DNA from: DASSUW01 sp963740605
Lineage (GTDB): Bacteria > Actinomycetota > Thermoleophilia > Solirubrobacterales > Solirubrobacteraceae
Assembly: GCA_963740605.1 (NCBI GenBank)
Contig: CAVUFC010000013.1
Coordinates: 62,001-126,000, forward strand
Length of the DNA stretch: 64,000 bases
Reading direction: 5' to 3'
Shown here: piece after piece, positions 1 through 8,633 of the stretch
Numbering within the stretch: position 1 is the stretch's first letter
How the letters are laid out: every line of letters starts with the position of its first letter
Notes under the pieces: model-generated
The model's database searches: none
What the model saw: only the letters and a program-made list of their open reading frames with translations
What the model was told of the DNA's origin: nothing
Made by a program: the position numbers and the translations under genes

Positions 1-179
1 TGTCGAACGTGTTCACCGAGCGCGGCGAGCGCGCCCGCGCGATCGGCCTGTGGGGCGCGACCACGGGCGCGGCGATCGCGCTCGGCCCGATCGTCGGGGG
101 CTGGCTGCTCGAGCTGTCGGACTGCTGCTGTTCCTCGCATCGCCTTTTCGAGGCCACCGAAGGACCGAAAGCCGTCTAA
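1..179 (+). pseudogene. 3' fragment of an MFS drug exporter, truncated
   Basis: The reading frame enters from outside the window. Its first ~38 residues match the conserved loop and helix of DHA2-type MFS exporters: a loop with ERGERARAIG followed by a helix of type LGPIVGGWLLE. Right after this (about position 118) the similarity stops and 20 unrelated residues lead to TAA. A normal exporter would continue for several hundred residues with a Trp-rich helix, so this is a truncated gene whose break lies near 118. The rest of the gene lies left of the window and cannot be judged. Confidence 0.6.
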
Positions 180-327
180 CCGTGCCGAAAGTCCTGCAAT
201 TCCGCGGACCCGCGGCGCGCTCCGGCGGCGAAGAAGAAGTCCGCACTTTGTATTCTTTTCTCGCGGATTCAGTCACCGGAACGCACATGAGCGCCTAAAC
301 GCCTGTATGGGGCCGGCGCGCGCTGAG

Positions 328-381
328 TCTCCGTCTGTCACCCCGGAGGCCGCGGGTTCGAGTCCCGTCGCTCCTGCGCCC
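328..381 (+). tRNA. 3' half of a decayed tRNA (Asp-like, anticodon GTC)
   Basis: A T-arm (GCGGG-TTCGAGT-CCCGT) is followed by an acceptor half CGCTCCT and a discriminator G. Upstream is a CTGTCAC loop (GTC, Asp) whose stem pairs poorly. No matching 5' acceptor (AGGAGCG) or D-arm lies upstream. It is therefore a partial, probably non-functional copy. tRNA 3' halves are classic integrase attachment sites, so this may be an att remnant; that is inference. Confidence 0.5.
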
Positions 382-469
382 CACGAAACCGCAGTTCGGC
401 AGCTCGCCGCAGTTGCAGGATCTTCCCGGCGGACCGATCATGCGCAGCTCCACAGCTCGCGTCTGCTCT

Positions 470-870
470 TCGGAGTCGGCACGCGGTCGCCCTTGAGCCC
501 AAACGCCGTGTGCGCTCTCCGCGTCGTCGAGCACGATCCCCGCTCGGATGCTCGGCACGTGCGCCAATGCGGCGCCCCAGCGCCGCAGCTGCTCCTCGCT
601 CTCGAGGATGACGACGGTGGGCTCGGAGTGCCGGGCCACGTAGGTGACCGGCTCGGCGGAGAGCGTGGTGTAGATCGACATCGGCACCCCGCCGGCATGC
701 AGCGAGCCGAGGTCGGCCAGGACGTGCTCGATCCGGTTGCCCGCCATCACTGCGGCGCGGTCGCCCGGTCGCCTCCGGCCTCGACGAAGGCCGCGCCCAC
801 GTGGCGAGCCTGCGCGGCGAGCTGCCGCCAGGTAAGCGTGCGCGATGCCGCGTCTCCCCGTCTCGATGCT
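470..870 (-). pseudogene. Fragment of AMP-forming acyl-CoA synthetase, frameshifted
   Basis: On the minus strand, a stretch with LTWRQLAAQARHVGAAF is typical of the N-terminal region of long-chain acyl-CoA synthetases (ANL superfamily). It runs from about 870 to 770. After a one-base frame change the similarity continues as AAVMAGNRIEHVLADLG and GVPMSIYTTLSAEPVTYV down to about 470. The ATP-binding P-loop, the core and the C-terminal domain are all missing, and the frame then runs into the tRNA fragment. This is a non-functional remnant of fewer than 150 residues from an enzyme normally near 600. Confidence 0.6.
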
Positions 871-989
871 GCGGGAGCGGCGAGGGAGTGACACCGCGCG
901 GCCCGAGCAATACGTCGTCTCGACACGGGGTCGTCGTTGCGAAGCGACTTGGGGTGTCCGACGCGTGGGTGAAACCGCCGCGCAGAGCC

Positions 990-1099
990 GCGCCGCCCGA
1001 CGACGAGCGCGTGCGCGCGACGGTGCTCGCGATCGCCAACGAGCTCACGCAGGATGGGCTCGTGCTCCGCCACCGCGTCGAGCACACTGACGAAGGCGG
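990..1099 (+). pseudogene. Possible remnant of a GH15 glucoamylase/trehalase-type glycosidase
   Basis: About 35 residues (DDERVRATVLAIANEL, then TQDGLVLRHRVEHTDEG) resemble the segment of bacterial GH15 enzymes just before the conserved GEEGAF and CSFWLV motifs. Those motifs and everything upstream are missing. The reading frame runs into the hairpin at 1100-1136 and stops at 1121, so that stop is accidental. This is a short family match by eye; the direction and the fragment nature are clearer than the exact family. Confidence 0.4.
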
Positions 1100-1136
1100 C
1101 CCGGGGCAGACCGCCGCGTGAGCGGTCTGCCCCGGG
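1100..1136 (-). terminator. Perfect 15-bp hairpin behind the DUF1254 gene
   Basis: CCCGGGGCAGACCGC pairs perfectly with its complement across a 7-base loop. It lies 7 nt beyond the stop of the minus-strand gene ending at 1143. There is no T-run, as is common in high-GC actinobacteria, so it is best read as a stem-loop terminator without a U-tract. Confidence 0.7.
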
Positions 1137-1142
1137 GTCGGC

Positions 1143-2585
1143 TCACCGCCTGCGGATCGCGGGCGGCACGTAGGTGTTGTCGGCGACGCTGCTCCCCGCC
1201 TTGACGCCGTACACCCGCAGCATCACGTTGAACGGACGCTTGCCAACGGGGAGCCAGTTGGCCTTCGGCACGCCGCGCGGCTTCTTGCGCGCGATGTAGA
1301 TCGAGATCGAGCCGTCGCGGTTCTCCTGCAGCCCGGGTGTGTAGCGTGCGACGAGGTACTTGCGCGCGCGGTTCGGGATCAGCTGGATCGCCTGCGGCGT
1401 GTAGGCCGTGAGCGACCAGAATCGCTCCGCCGCCGGCTGGCCGCGCGGGCGGAACCGCATCACGTACCCGCGCCGGCGGCTGCCGCGCAGCTTGCGGCCG
1501 CGACGGTCGCGGAACGTGTGGTAGTAGGCGGCCGTGCTGATGCCGTTGCCGTACTGGATGAACTCGGTGATCGACGCGCGGTCGAGGACGTTGTTGCCCC
1601 AGTCGCCCATGTTGGTGAAGTGAATCCACTGGTGCCGGTCGCGGTTACGCAGGTAGTTGCGCAGGATCCGACTGTGCGCGGTCTGCGCGCCGCGGCGGAA
1701 CGCGCGCCTGCCCGCGCGGTTCAGCCCCGACCCGCCGGTCCCGAAGCGGGCGTCGAAGGCGTCCGAGCGGCGCTGCTGCCGCGGCGACAGGGGCGGCGTG
1801 TTGCTGGACTTGACCGCCACCTGCAGCCGCGCGAGGAAGCGGAGCGGCACGAACTTGATGAGCGCGTCGGCGATTGACTTGGTCGGGAGCGCGAAGTAGT
1901 ACTCGGGGACGACGTTGGTGGCGCCGCCCCGCTTGTCGGCGTCGTAGCCCTTGAGCCCTTGCAGCTTCAGGTCCTGGCGGAACCGGGTCGCTTGCGTCGT
2001 CTGGTCGACGTTCTCGGGCGAGAACCGGTCGACGCGGAAGATCAGGAACGTGAGCTCGAGCGACATCTCCACCCTGGTCGCTCCGGCGGGCAGCGGTCCC
2101 GTGTAACCCGGTGGCACGAGGGCGTACACCATCGTCGGGTCGATCTGGCCCGACGGCTTGGACGGGATCGGCGCCGTGAGGATGTTCCCGTACGGATCGA
2201 GCGAGAGCACCGAGAAGCCCGCCTCGGTCGGCGGAACGGTGACGATGACCGGCTCGGTCGTGAGATCGACCGGCGTGCTCGCGTACAGCGTGTCGTCGTT
2301 GATCGCCACGACCGCCTGATAGAGCGGCGAGATCCGGTCCGGGCCGATGAGCTGGTTGTGCGGCGCGACCCCGGTCTGCAGATGCGTGAACCACAGGGGG
2401 TAGAACTCGGTCATGTAGCGTCGCGCGATCGCGGCGTCGCCCGGCGCCGCTGTCGCTGACGCCGCCGCCGGTCCCGCGAGCAGGCACAGCACCAGCGCTG
2501 TGAGCGCGAGCCGCCGAGCACCGCCTCTCGGTCGCCGGTGGAAGGATCTGTGGGTCCGCGGGTCAACGGCGCGGCCATCGTGCAT
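1143..2585 (-). CDS. Secreted DUF1254/DUF1214 domain protein
   Basis: A 480-residue protein with a charged N-terminus and a signal peptide (ALTALVLCLLAGPAAASA, residues ~28-45). The DUF1254 part follows (PLWFTHLQTGV, NDDTLYASTPVDLTTEP, FSVLSLDPYGN), and the C-terminal DUF1214 part includes FWSLTAYTPQAIQLIPN. The family is widespread in bacteria and its biochemical role is not established. The ATG at 2583-2585 is supported by an AGGAGG about 8 bases upstream; longer readings through the upstream MFS gene are spurious. The gene ends 7 nt before a strong hairpin. It is probably monocistronic or follows the MFS gene 68 nt upstream. Confidence 0.85.
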   Translation of the reverse strand: MHDGRAVDPRTHRSFHRRPRGGARRLALTALVLCLLAGPAAASATAAPGDAAIARRYMTEFYPLWFTHLQTGVAPHNQLIGPDRISPLYQAVVAINDDTLYASTPVDLTTEPVIVTVPPTEAGFSVLSLDPYGNILTAPIPSKPSGQIDPTMVYALVPPGYTGPLPAGATRVEMSLELTFLIFRVDRFSPENVDQTTQATRFRQDLKLQGLKGYDADKRGGATNVVPEYYFALPTKSIADALIKFVPLRFLARLQVAVKSSNTPPLSPRQQRRSDAFDARFGTGGSGLNRAGRRAFRRGAQTAHSRILRNYLRNRDRHQWIHFTNMGDWGNNVLDRASITEFIQYGNGISTAAYYHTFRDRRGRKLRGSRRRGYVMRFRPRGQPAAERFWSLTAYTPQAIQLIPNRARKYLVARYTPGLQENRDGSISIYIARKKPRGVPKANWLPVGKRPFNVMLRVYGVKAGSSVADNTYVPPAIRRR

Positions 2586-2653
2586 GGCGAATCCTCCTCG
2601 TTGGGGTCTGGCGGGGCATGAGACGCCCCGGAGGCGCGTGCGCTCGCCGGGGC

Positions 2654-3889
2654 TCAGTGGGCATGGGACGTCGTCGGGCGCTCGGGCTCGGGAACGAGGC
2701 GATGAGCGGGGGCGCGCACGGCCACGACGGCGCCGGCCGCGGCCGCGATCGCGCAGACCGTAAGCCCCCATCCGATGCCCACGATGTCGAACAGGCTGCC
2801 GACCAGCAGCGTGCCGAGCGTCACGCCGCCGAGCATCCCCGTGTAGAACAGGCCGACCATCACGCCCGACATCCGCGTGTCGGCGAACTGCATTCCGGTC
2901 AGGCTCACGATGAACCGGACCTCCCACGCCGCGCCGCAGACGATCATCGCGGCGAGCACGCCGAGGTAGCTCGAGGTCACGGCGAGCACGAGCAGCGTCA
3001 GCGCGGACACCACCGTGGCCCAGCGCGCGATCGTCAGGGCAGTGATGCCGCGCCGGTCCAGGCGCGCGATCAGGGGGTTGCCCAACAGCCCGCCGACCGC
3101 CAGTCCGCTCAGCAGGAAGCCGAGCAGATGCGCGCCGTCGCCGTGGCGGCGTGCGATCGCCGGCGCCAGCTCCTGCACCGGCGCGACGAAGACGGCGAAC
3201 AGGACCGTGCCGATGACCAGCCCGCGCAGCAGCGGATCCAGCCGCGCCGTCGAGAGCGCGACGCGCAGTCGGTTGCGGCGGTGGGGCGCCACGCCCGTCG
3301 ACGCCGGCAACGACGCGACCGCGAAGACGACCGCGAGATAGGAGGCCGCGTTGAGGGCGAAGCACGGTCCCGGACCGACGCCGACGACGAGCCCGCCGCC
3401 GACGGCCGGGCCGATCAGCCGCGCGAGGTTGTAGGACGCCGACCCGAGCCCCGCGGCCCGGCGCGCGAGCTCGGGCGGGACGGTCGCGGTCACGAGCTGC
3501 TTGAGCGCGGGGCTCGCGAGCGCGTCGGCGGTGCCGATCAGCAGCGTGGCCACGTAGACCTCGGTGACGCGCGAGATGCCCTCCCACGCCACGAGCGCGA
3601 GCAGGGCGGCGGGAGCGATCTGGATCGCGTACAGGATGATCACGAGCCGGCGCCGGTCGAAGCGGTCGGCCAGCGCGCCGCCGTGGAACGACAGCGCCAT
3701 GCCCGAGCCACGCGAGAGGACCGTCAGGACGCCGACCGCGGCCGCGCTGCCGGTGAGGTCGTAGACGAGCCACCCGGCCGCCACGGTCTGCATCCACGAG
3801 CCCGCGCCCGAGACCGTGCTGCCCACAAGCGCGCGGCGGAACGGCGCGTAGCCGAGCGGCCCGGAGCGGTCGATGCGCAGCGAGATCAC
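2654..3889 (-). CDS. MFS transporter (MFS_3/EntS-like exporter)
   Basis: About 411 residues with 12 predicted hydrophobic helices. It starts with the family pattern FRRALVGSTVSGAGSWMQ followed by AAGWLVYDLTGSA, then the loop signature GGALADRFDRRRLVI between helices 2 and 3. This is the layout of the MFS_3 group that includes siderophore and drug exporters; substrate unknown. The start is uncertain. An ATG at 4030 is in frame, but its 47 extra residues look non-membrane and overlap the divergent gene, so the GTG at 3889 is preferred. It lies upstream of the DUF1254 gene on the same strand. Confidence 0.8.
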   Translation of the reverse strand: MISLRIDRSGPLGYAPFRRALVGSTVSGAGSWMQTVAAGWLVYDLTGSAAAVGVLTVLSRGSGMALSFHGGALADRFDRRRLVIILYAIQIAPAALLALVAWEGISRVTEVYVATLLIGTADALASPALKQLVTATVPPELARRAAGLGSASYNLARLIGPAVGGGLVVGVGPGPCFALNAASYLAVVFAVASLPASTGVAPHRRNRLRVALSTARLDPLLRGLVIGTVLFAVFVAPVQELAPAIARRHGDGAHLLGFLLSGLAVGGLLGNPLIARLDRRGITALTIARWATVVSALTLLVLAVTSSYLGVLAAMIVCGAAWEVRFIVSLTGMQFADTRMSGVMVGLFYTGMLGGVTLGTLLVGSLFDIVGIGWGLTVCAIAAAAGAVVAVRAPAHRLVPEPERPTTSHAH

Positions 3890-4139
3890 CGCCGCAGACC
3901 CACCGCATTCGCTCGAGCAGCACACACCGGTCCCGCCACGAAGAGGGTCGGCGACGACTGCAGAGCCCGCGAGGCTCCCGATCTGGACACCGCCGCCGAT
4001 GCTCGCAGCGGGTGTTCGTACGGTAAACATCGACCGTCATTCAGCGGACGAAACGCCCGAGCGGTCGGAACCTTCTGGCCGCTCGCGCCTCGATCGCGGC
4101 CCTGAGCTGACCTGCGGGTTGCGCGACCCCGCGCTGTGG

Positions 4140-4516
4140 GTGCGGCTCGAGGACGTCTACTGGACCGATGAGGGGCGCATCTCGTTCGACGCCGTCGTGT
4201 GCACGTTCGCCTTCGCCGGGCTCGCGGTGCTCGGCACGCGCCCGTTCGGGCTCGACGAGCCGAGTTTCGTGCTGGGCACCGCCGCGGCAGTCGGCACCGT
4301 CCTCGGGCTGGCCGTGGTGTGCTTCGCCAAGGGCCGCGTGCTGCTCGGCATCGTCGGGCTGTTCATCCCGGTCGCGGGCGCGGCCGGTGCCGTGCGGCTG
4401 GCGCGCCCGACGTCGCCGTGGGCGCCGGCGCTACGGCCCGGTACAGCTCCAGCGCGCCAGCGACCGGTTCGCCACGCCGATGAACCCGACGGTACTCGCT
4501 GTCCGGCGGTCCGCTT
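4140..4516 (+). pseudogene. Conserved small membrane protein, probably frameshifted at its C-terminus
   Basis: The frame starting near a GTG at 4140 reads VRLEDVYWTDEGR, then hydrophobic helices (FAFAGLAVLG; LGTAAAVGTVLGLAVVCFA; GRVLLGIVGLFIPVAGAAGA) and ARPTSPWA. In the actinobacterial family it resembles, SPWA is followed by an RRRY-type basic tail. Here that tail (RRRYGP, then SDRFATP) is found only in the neighbouring frame, so a one-base shift lies near 4425-4430. The true C-terminus is unclear because both frames run into the antisense fumarase gene. Function unknown. Confidence that a gene sits here is fair; its boundaries are weak. Confidence 0.5.
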
Positions 4517-6003
4517 CAGTCGCGGCCGGCTCGTCGCCCGCTGTCGGCGAGGCCGAGGTCGCGCCACGGATCACCGACCATCGTCGCGGGGTCGACGACC
4601 CGGTCGAACTCGTCCGCGCCGACTCCGCTCGCGAGCGCCGCCTGGCGCAGGGTCGTGCCCTCGTCGTCCGCCTTGTGGGCGATCGCCGACGCCTTGTCGT
4701 ACCCGATGTGCGGGCTCAGCGCCGTGACCAGCATTAGCGAGCGGTCGACGTAGTCCGACACCGTGCCCTCGTCGAGCTCGGTGCCTTCGACGCTGAAGGC
4801 CCTGAGCTTTTCGCAGGCGTCGCCGAGGATGCGCGCGGAGTGCAGGACGTTGCTGATGATGATCGGTCGCATCGCGTTCAGCTCGAAGTTGCCCTGAGCG
4901 CCCGCCGAGGCGACGATCGAGTCTTCGCCGATCACCTGCAGGCACACCATCACCATCGCCTCCTGCTGGGTCGGGTTGACCTTGCCGGGCATGATCGAGG
5001 AACCCGGCTCGTTGGCGGGCAGCTTGAGCTCGTGCAGCCCGGCACGTGGGCCCGACGCGAGCCAGCGCGCGTCGTTCGCGATCTTCATCAGGGCCACCGC
5101 CACGCCGCGCAGACCGGCGCTGACCGCCACCATGCCGTCGAGCGAGCCCTGCGCGGCGAACTTGTTGGGCGCAGTCTGGAGCGGCAGGCCGGTGAGCTCG
5201 GCGAGCTTGCCGGCGATCTGCTCGCCGAACCCGTCCGGCGCGTTGATGCCGGTACCGACCGCGGTGCCGCCGGCGGCCAGTTGATGGATCGACTCGAGTG
5301 CGTGCTCGAGGCGTCCGCGCGCGTCGCGCAGCTGTGTCGCCCAGCCCGACCACTCCTGTCCGACGGTCAGCGGTGTCGCGTCCTGCAGGTGGGTGCGGCC
5401 GATCTTGACGACGTCGACCCACTGCACCGCCTTCGCCCAGATCGCATCCGCGAGCGCCTCCACCTGCGGCACGGTCCGGTTGCGGATCGCGAGCAGGGTC
5501 GCGAGGTGCATCGCTGTGGGGAAGGTGTCGTTCGACGACTGCCCCATGTTCACGTGGTCGTTCGGGTGAATCGGGTGCTTCGTGCCGAGCCCACCACCGA
5601 GCAATTGACTCGCGCGGTTGGCGATCACCTCGTTCACGTTCATGTTCGACTGCGTGCCCGAGCCCGTCTGCCAGACGTAGAGCGGGAACTCCGAGTCGAG
5701 CTTGCCCGCGATCACCTCGTCAGCCGCCGCGAGGATCGCGTCCGACAGCGTCTGGTCGAGACGCCCAGCGGCGGAGTTCACGAGCGCCGCCGCCTTCTTC
5801 ACATAGCCGTAAGCGTGGTAGACCGACTTCGGCATGTGGTCCTCACCGATCGAGAAGTGGATCAGCGAACGCTGCGTCTGCGCGCCCCAATAGTGCTCGG
5901 CCGGTACCTCGATCTGCCCCATGGAGTCGCTCTCGATCCGCTTGCCGGTTCCACCGGTGCCGATCGGAAGCGAATGCAGCTTGGTCTCGCTCGCCGTGGT
6001 CAT
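4516..6003 (-). CDS. fumC: Fumarate hydratase class II
   Basis: A 495-residue protein matching class II fumarases end to end. It interconverts fumarate and L-malate in the TCA cycle in the cytoplasm. Visible signatures are VWQTGSGTQSNMNVNEVIANRA, in parts TGSGTQSNMN and NEVIANRA, HPNDHVNMGQSSNDTFPTA (substrate-binding), GRTHLQDATPLTVGQEWSG, and the mobile-loop motif GSSIMPGKVNP with the catalytic Ser. The ATG overlaps the stop of the upstream malic enzyme gene (TGATG), so the two are translationally coupled. Together they channel malate toward pyruvate or fumarate. The frame is intact, unlike its partner. Confidence 0.95.
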   Translation of the reverse strand: MTTASETKLHSLPIGTGGTGKRIESDSMGQIEVPAEHYWGAQTQRSLIHFSIGEDHMPKSVYHAYGYVKKAAALVNSAAGRLDQTLSDAILAAADEVIAGKLDSEFPLYVWQTGSGTQSNMNVNEVIANRASQLLGGGLGTKHPIHPNDHVNMGQSSNDTFPTAMHLATLLAIRNRTVPQVEALADAIWAKAVQWVDVVKIGRTHLQDATPLTVGQEWSGWATQLRDARGRLEHALESIHQLAAGGTAVGTGINAPDGFGEQIAGKLAELTGLPLQTAPNKFAAQGSLDGMVAVSAGLRGVAVALMKIANDARWLASGPRAGLHELKLPANEPGSSIMPGKVNPTQQEAMVMVCLQVIGEDSIVASAGAQGNFELNAMRPIIISNVLHSARILGDACEKLRAFSVEGTELDEGTVSDYVDRSLMLVTALSPHIGYDKASAIAHKADDEGTTLRQAALASGVGADEFDRVVDPATMVGDPWRDLGLADSGRRAGRD

Positions 6004-7661
6004 CACGCCACTACCAGCGGCCGGTAGGCGGCCTGCCACATCGCATCCTGTACGGCCTGGACCGGATTCTCGAGCGACGCCGCCACTCCGTTGCTCGCCG
6101 CCTGGTTGGCGACCGCGACGGCCACCGTCGCCGACGACGCGCGCAGATTCTCGACATCCGGTAGCAGCCGGGCACCCGGCCGGTTGCCATCGACCAGACC
6201 GGCGATCGCCTCCGCAGCGGCGAGCAGCATCTCGTCGGTCACGTGCGCCGCGCGCGAGACGATCGTGCCGAGCCCGATTCCGGGGTAGATAAGCGCGTTG
6301 TTCGCCTGCCCGATCTCGTAGTCCACCCCGTCGAAGGGGACGGGATCCCACGGCGTTCCCGTGCCGATCAATGCGCGCCCCTCCGTCCACTTGATCAGGT
6401 CGCCGGGAATCGCCTCGATGCGCTCGGTCGGGTTGGACAGCGGGAAGATCAGCGGCCGCTCGACGTGCTTTGCCATCTCGCGCACCGTCTGCTCGGTGAA
6501 GGCGCCGCCGACCGTCGACGTGCCGACCATTATCGTCGGGTGCACGTTCGCCACAACGCCGCCGAGGTCGGTCGATCCCCAGCCAGACACCTCTGACCGC
6601 GGCCGCGAATAGGGCTGCTGGAAGTCCCGCAGGTCCTGCATGTCGTCCAACAGCAGCCCCTGCCTGTCGACCGCCCAGAAGCAGCGCGTGGCCTGCTCCG
6701 GGCTCAAGCCGTCGTTCACCATGATCGTGCGGATCTGGTCCGCGATCCCCATCCCGGCGGTGCCCGCTCCGAAGATCACGACGCGCTGCTCGCTCGGCCG
6801 CGTGTGCGCGACGCGCATCCCCGCCAGGATCGCCAACAGTGATCGCGCCCGTGCCCTGGATGTCGTCGTTGAAGATCCGCACCCGGTCGCGGTACTGGTC
6901 GAGGATCCGCCGCGCGTTCGAGGCGCCGAAGTCCTCGAAGTGCAGGAGCGCGTTCGGGAACAGATTCGTCGCCGCCTCCACGTACGCGCCCACGAGCGCG
7001 TCATAGCGCTCGCCTCGGACCCGGCTGTGCCGGTGCCGATGTACAGCGGGTCGTTCAGCAGCGCCTCGTTGTCGGTCCCGACGTCGAGGCTGACGGCGAT
7101 CACGCGGTCGGGATCGATCCCGGCGGCAACCGTGTAGACGCCCAGCTTCCCGGCCGAGATCGCGAACCCGTTCACTCCCCAGTCGCCGATCCCCAGGATC
7201 GCCTCGCCGTCCGTCGCCACTAGCAGATCCACCTCATCGGGACCGAGCCCATAGTTGCGAAGCGCCGTCTCGACGCCCGCGCCGTCGTCGATTGAGAGGT
7301 AGACACCGTCCGGGCGCTGGTACTCGTGGCTGTACCGCTCGATCGCCTCCGCCACCACCGGGTCATAGATCACCGGCAGCATCTCCTTCAGGTGGCCCTC
7401 CAGCAGGTTGTAGTACAGAACCTCGTTGCGATCGCGCAGCGCAGCGAGGAAATCGTTCCTCGCCAGGCTCGTCGGCTGCGCGGAGTACTGCTCGTACGAC
7501 CGCCTGGCCTGCTGGTCGAGCGTCATCACAGCCGCCGGAAGCAGCCCATCGAGACCGAGCGCGGCGCGCTCCTCGGCGGAGAATGCCGACCCCTTGTTTA
7601 CGCGAGGATCACGAAGCAACTCGCGTCCGCGCAACCTGAAGGCTGTGGTCGTCGTCGCCAT
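6003..7661 (-). CDS. NAD-type malic enzyme (two compensating frame changes)
   Basis: About 552 residues. Malic enzyme decarboxylates L-malate oxidatively to pyruvate with NAD(P). The N-terminal domain shows LRDRNEVLYYNLLEGHLKEM, in parts DRNEVLYYNLL, then ATDGEAILGIGDWGVNG. The NAD domain shows VVIFGAGTAGMGIADQI and PLIFPLSNPTERIEA. Between about 7030 and 6836 the proper sequence (NLFPNALLHFEDFGASNA, IFNDDIQGTGAI with the metal-binding Asp) is in another frame. One base appears missing near 7030 and one extra near 6835, so the ends stay in register. Start ATG at 7661 (MATTTTAF) with an AAAGGGG upstream. The pair of indels is either a recent double lesion or a sequencing error. Confidence 0.85.
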   Translation of the reverse strand: MATTTTAFRLRGRELLRDPRVNKGSAFSAEERAALGLDGLLPAAVMTLDQQARRSYEQYSAQPTSLARNDFLAALRDRNEVLYYNLLEGHLKEMLPVIYDPVVAEAIERYSHEYQRPDGVYLSIDDGAGVETALRNYGLGPDEVDLLVATDGEAILGIGDWGVNGFAISAGKLGVYTVAAGIDPDRVIAVSLDVGTDNEALLNDPLYIGTGTAGSEASAMTRSWARTWRRRRICSRTRSCTSRTSAPRTRGGSSTSTATGCGSSTTTSRARARSLLAILAGMRVAHTRPSEQRVVIFGAGTAGMGIADQIRTIMVNDGLSPEQATRCFWAVDRQGLLLDDMQDLRDFQQPYSRPRSEVSGWGSTDLGGVVANVHPTIMVGTSTVGGAFTEQTVREMAKHVERPLIFPLSNPTERIEAIPGDLIKWTEGRALIGTGTPWDPVPFDGVDYEIGQANNALIYPGIGLGTIVSRAAHVTDEMLLAAAEAIAGLVDGNRPGARLLPDVENLRASSATVAVAVANQAASNGVAASLENPVQAVQDAMWQAAYRPLVVA

Positions 7662-8242
7662 CGTCAACGCCACCCCTTTACTCACCGCCCTCGCGGCCAC
7701 TCGCCATGCAGTTCACCGACGCGCGTGCTCTCGCCCGTGACGCGAAGATGAGGACATCCGCGCTCGTGATTCTGGGACGAGCCCGAAGCATGAAGGGATC
7801 AGCCCCCGACTGCGCCCTGGCTCCCCGATGCTGCCGGAAGTCGGCGGAGCACCACCCGATCGTACGCCCGCTCGGCGAGGCGTTCAAGGCCCCGAGAAGG
7901 AGGTCTCGCGGATCCGCGACTCGTCCGGGCTGGGCCGTTCGGCCGGCCCTCCCGACTCGCGTTCCCGGTGGCACCTCACCTCCAAGCGCACCCGGTCGAC
8001 GCGAAGCCGGGTGCGTGTTCGGCTGCGGTTGCTGCGCCATTTGCGGCACATCCGGCTCTGGCCAGGCGCATGCATGCCAGAGTGTTTGCAGGCATTTTTT
8101 GACGCCGGGATCCCAATAGTGCACCGGGTCCGGTAGTCGAATAGTGCGCCACCGGCTTTGGTTGACGGTGGCGCCGGGTGTCGGACCTTCACGATCGAGG
8201 AGGTTGTCGATCGAGTGGAGGGCCGGGGAGGTGCGGAGCGCG
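7662..8242. other. Intergenic stretch without a convincing gene
   Basis: Open frames here have no coding-like composition or recognisable family. The right part (about 8070-8242) precedes the istA remnant and holds an AT-rich TTTTTT tract and a GCATGC-centred near-palindrome. It may be the left end of that insertion sequence, but no partner end is available to prove it. Confidence 0.4.
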
Positions 8243-8620
8243 ATGGAGTGGGCGCAGGTGCGGGCGTTGGCCGCGGATGGCGTGTCGAAGCGGCAGATCG
8301 CGGTGAGGCTGGGGATCAACCGGCGCACGGTCGATCGGTTGGTCGCGGCGCCGGAGCCTCCGCGCTATGCGCGCGCGCCGAAGGGGTCGATGCTCGATGC
8401 GCTGGAGCCGGTGCTGCGTGGGTTGTTGGACGAGTGGCCGGAGATCGAGGCGCCGCGGGTGACGGAGATCCTGCGCGCGAATTATGGCTATGCGGGGTCG
8501 GTCGATCTGGTCAAGAAGCGCCTGGCCGCGCTGCGGCCGAGCCGGCCGCGGCCCACGCAGCGGACGGCCTATCGGCCGGGGCAGGTGCTGCAGCTCGACT
8601 GGGCGGAGATGCCGACGCCG
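8243..8620 (+). pseudogene. istA: IS21-family transposase istA, 5' part only
   Basis: From ATG 8243 (GGAGG 10 bases upstream) the frame reads MEWAQVRALAADGVSKRQI, an HTH (IAVRLGINRRTVDRLV), then LLDEWPEIEAPRVTEILR and GQVLQLDWAEMPT. This is the N-terminal third of IstA up to the first catalytic Asp. At about 8618-8620 similarity ends abruptly. The next bases belong to the 3' end of the convergent P450 gene, whose stop is at 8634. The remaining two thirds of istA and all of istB are missing here. The deletion brought the P450 operon directly against the IS. Confidence 0.85.
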
Positions 8621-8633
8621 TGCGCACCGCGAG

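Noticed and set aside
1143..4040. A single 965-residue minus-strand reading frame
   Set aside because: It joins the DUF1254 protein to an out-of-frame shadow of the MFS gene. The AGGAGG before ATG 2585 and family lengths show two separate genes.
2618..4105. Long plus-strand open frame of 495 codons
   Set aside because: Extremely Arg/Ala/Asp-rich antisense of the MFS gene; a composition artefact of high-GC DNA.
4516..6993. A malic enzyme-fumarase fusion of 825 residues
   Set aside because: The open frame only covers the displaced middle part of malic enzyme by accident of a frameshift. The fumarase has its own ATG in a TGATG overlap.
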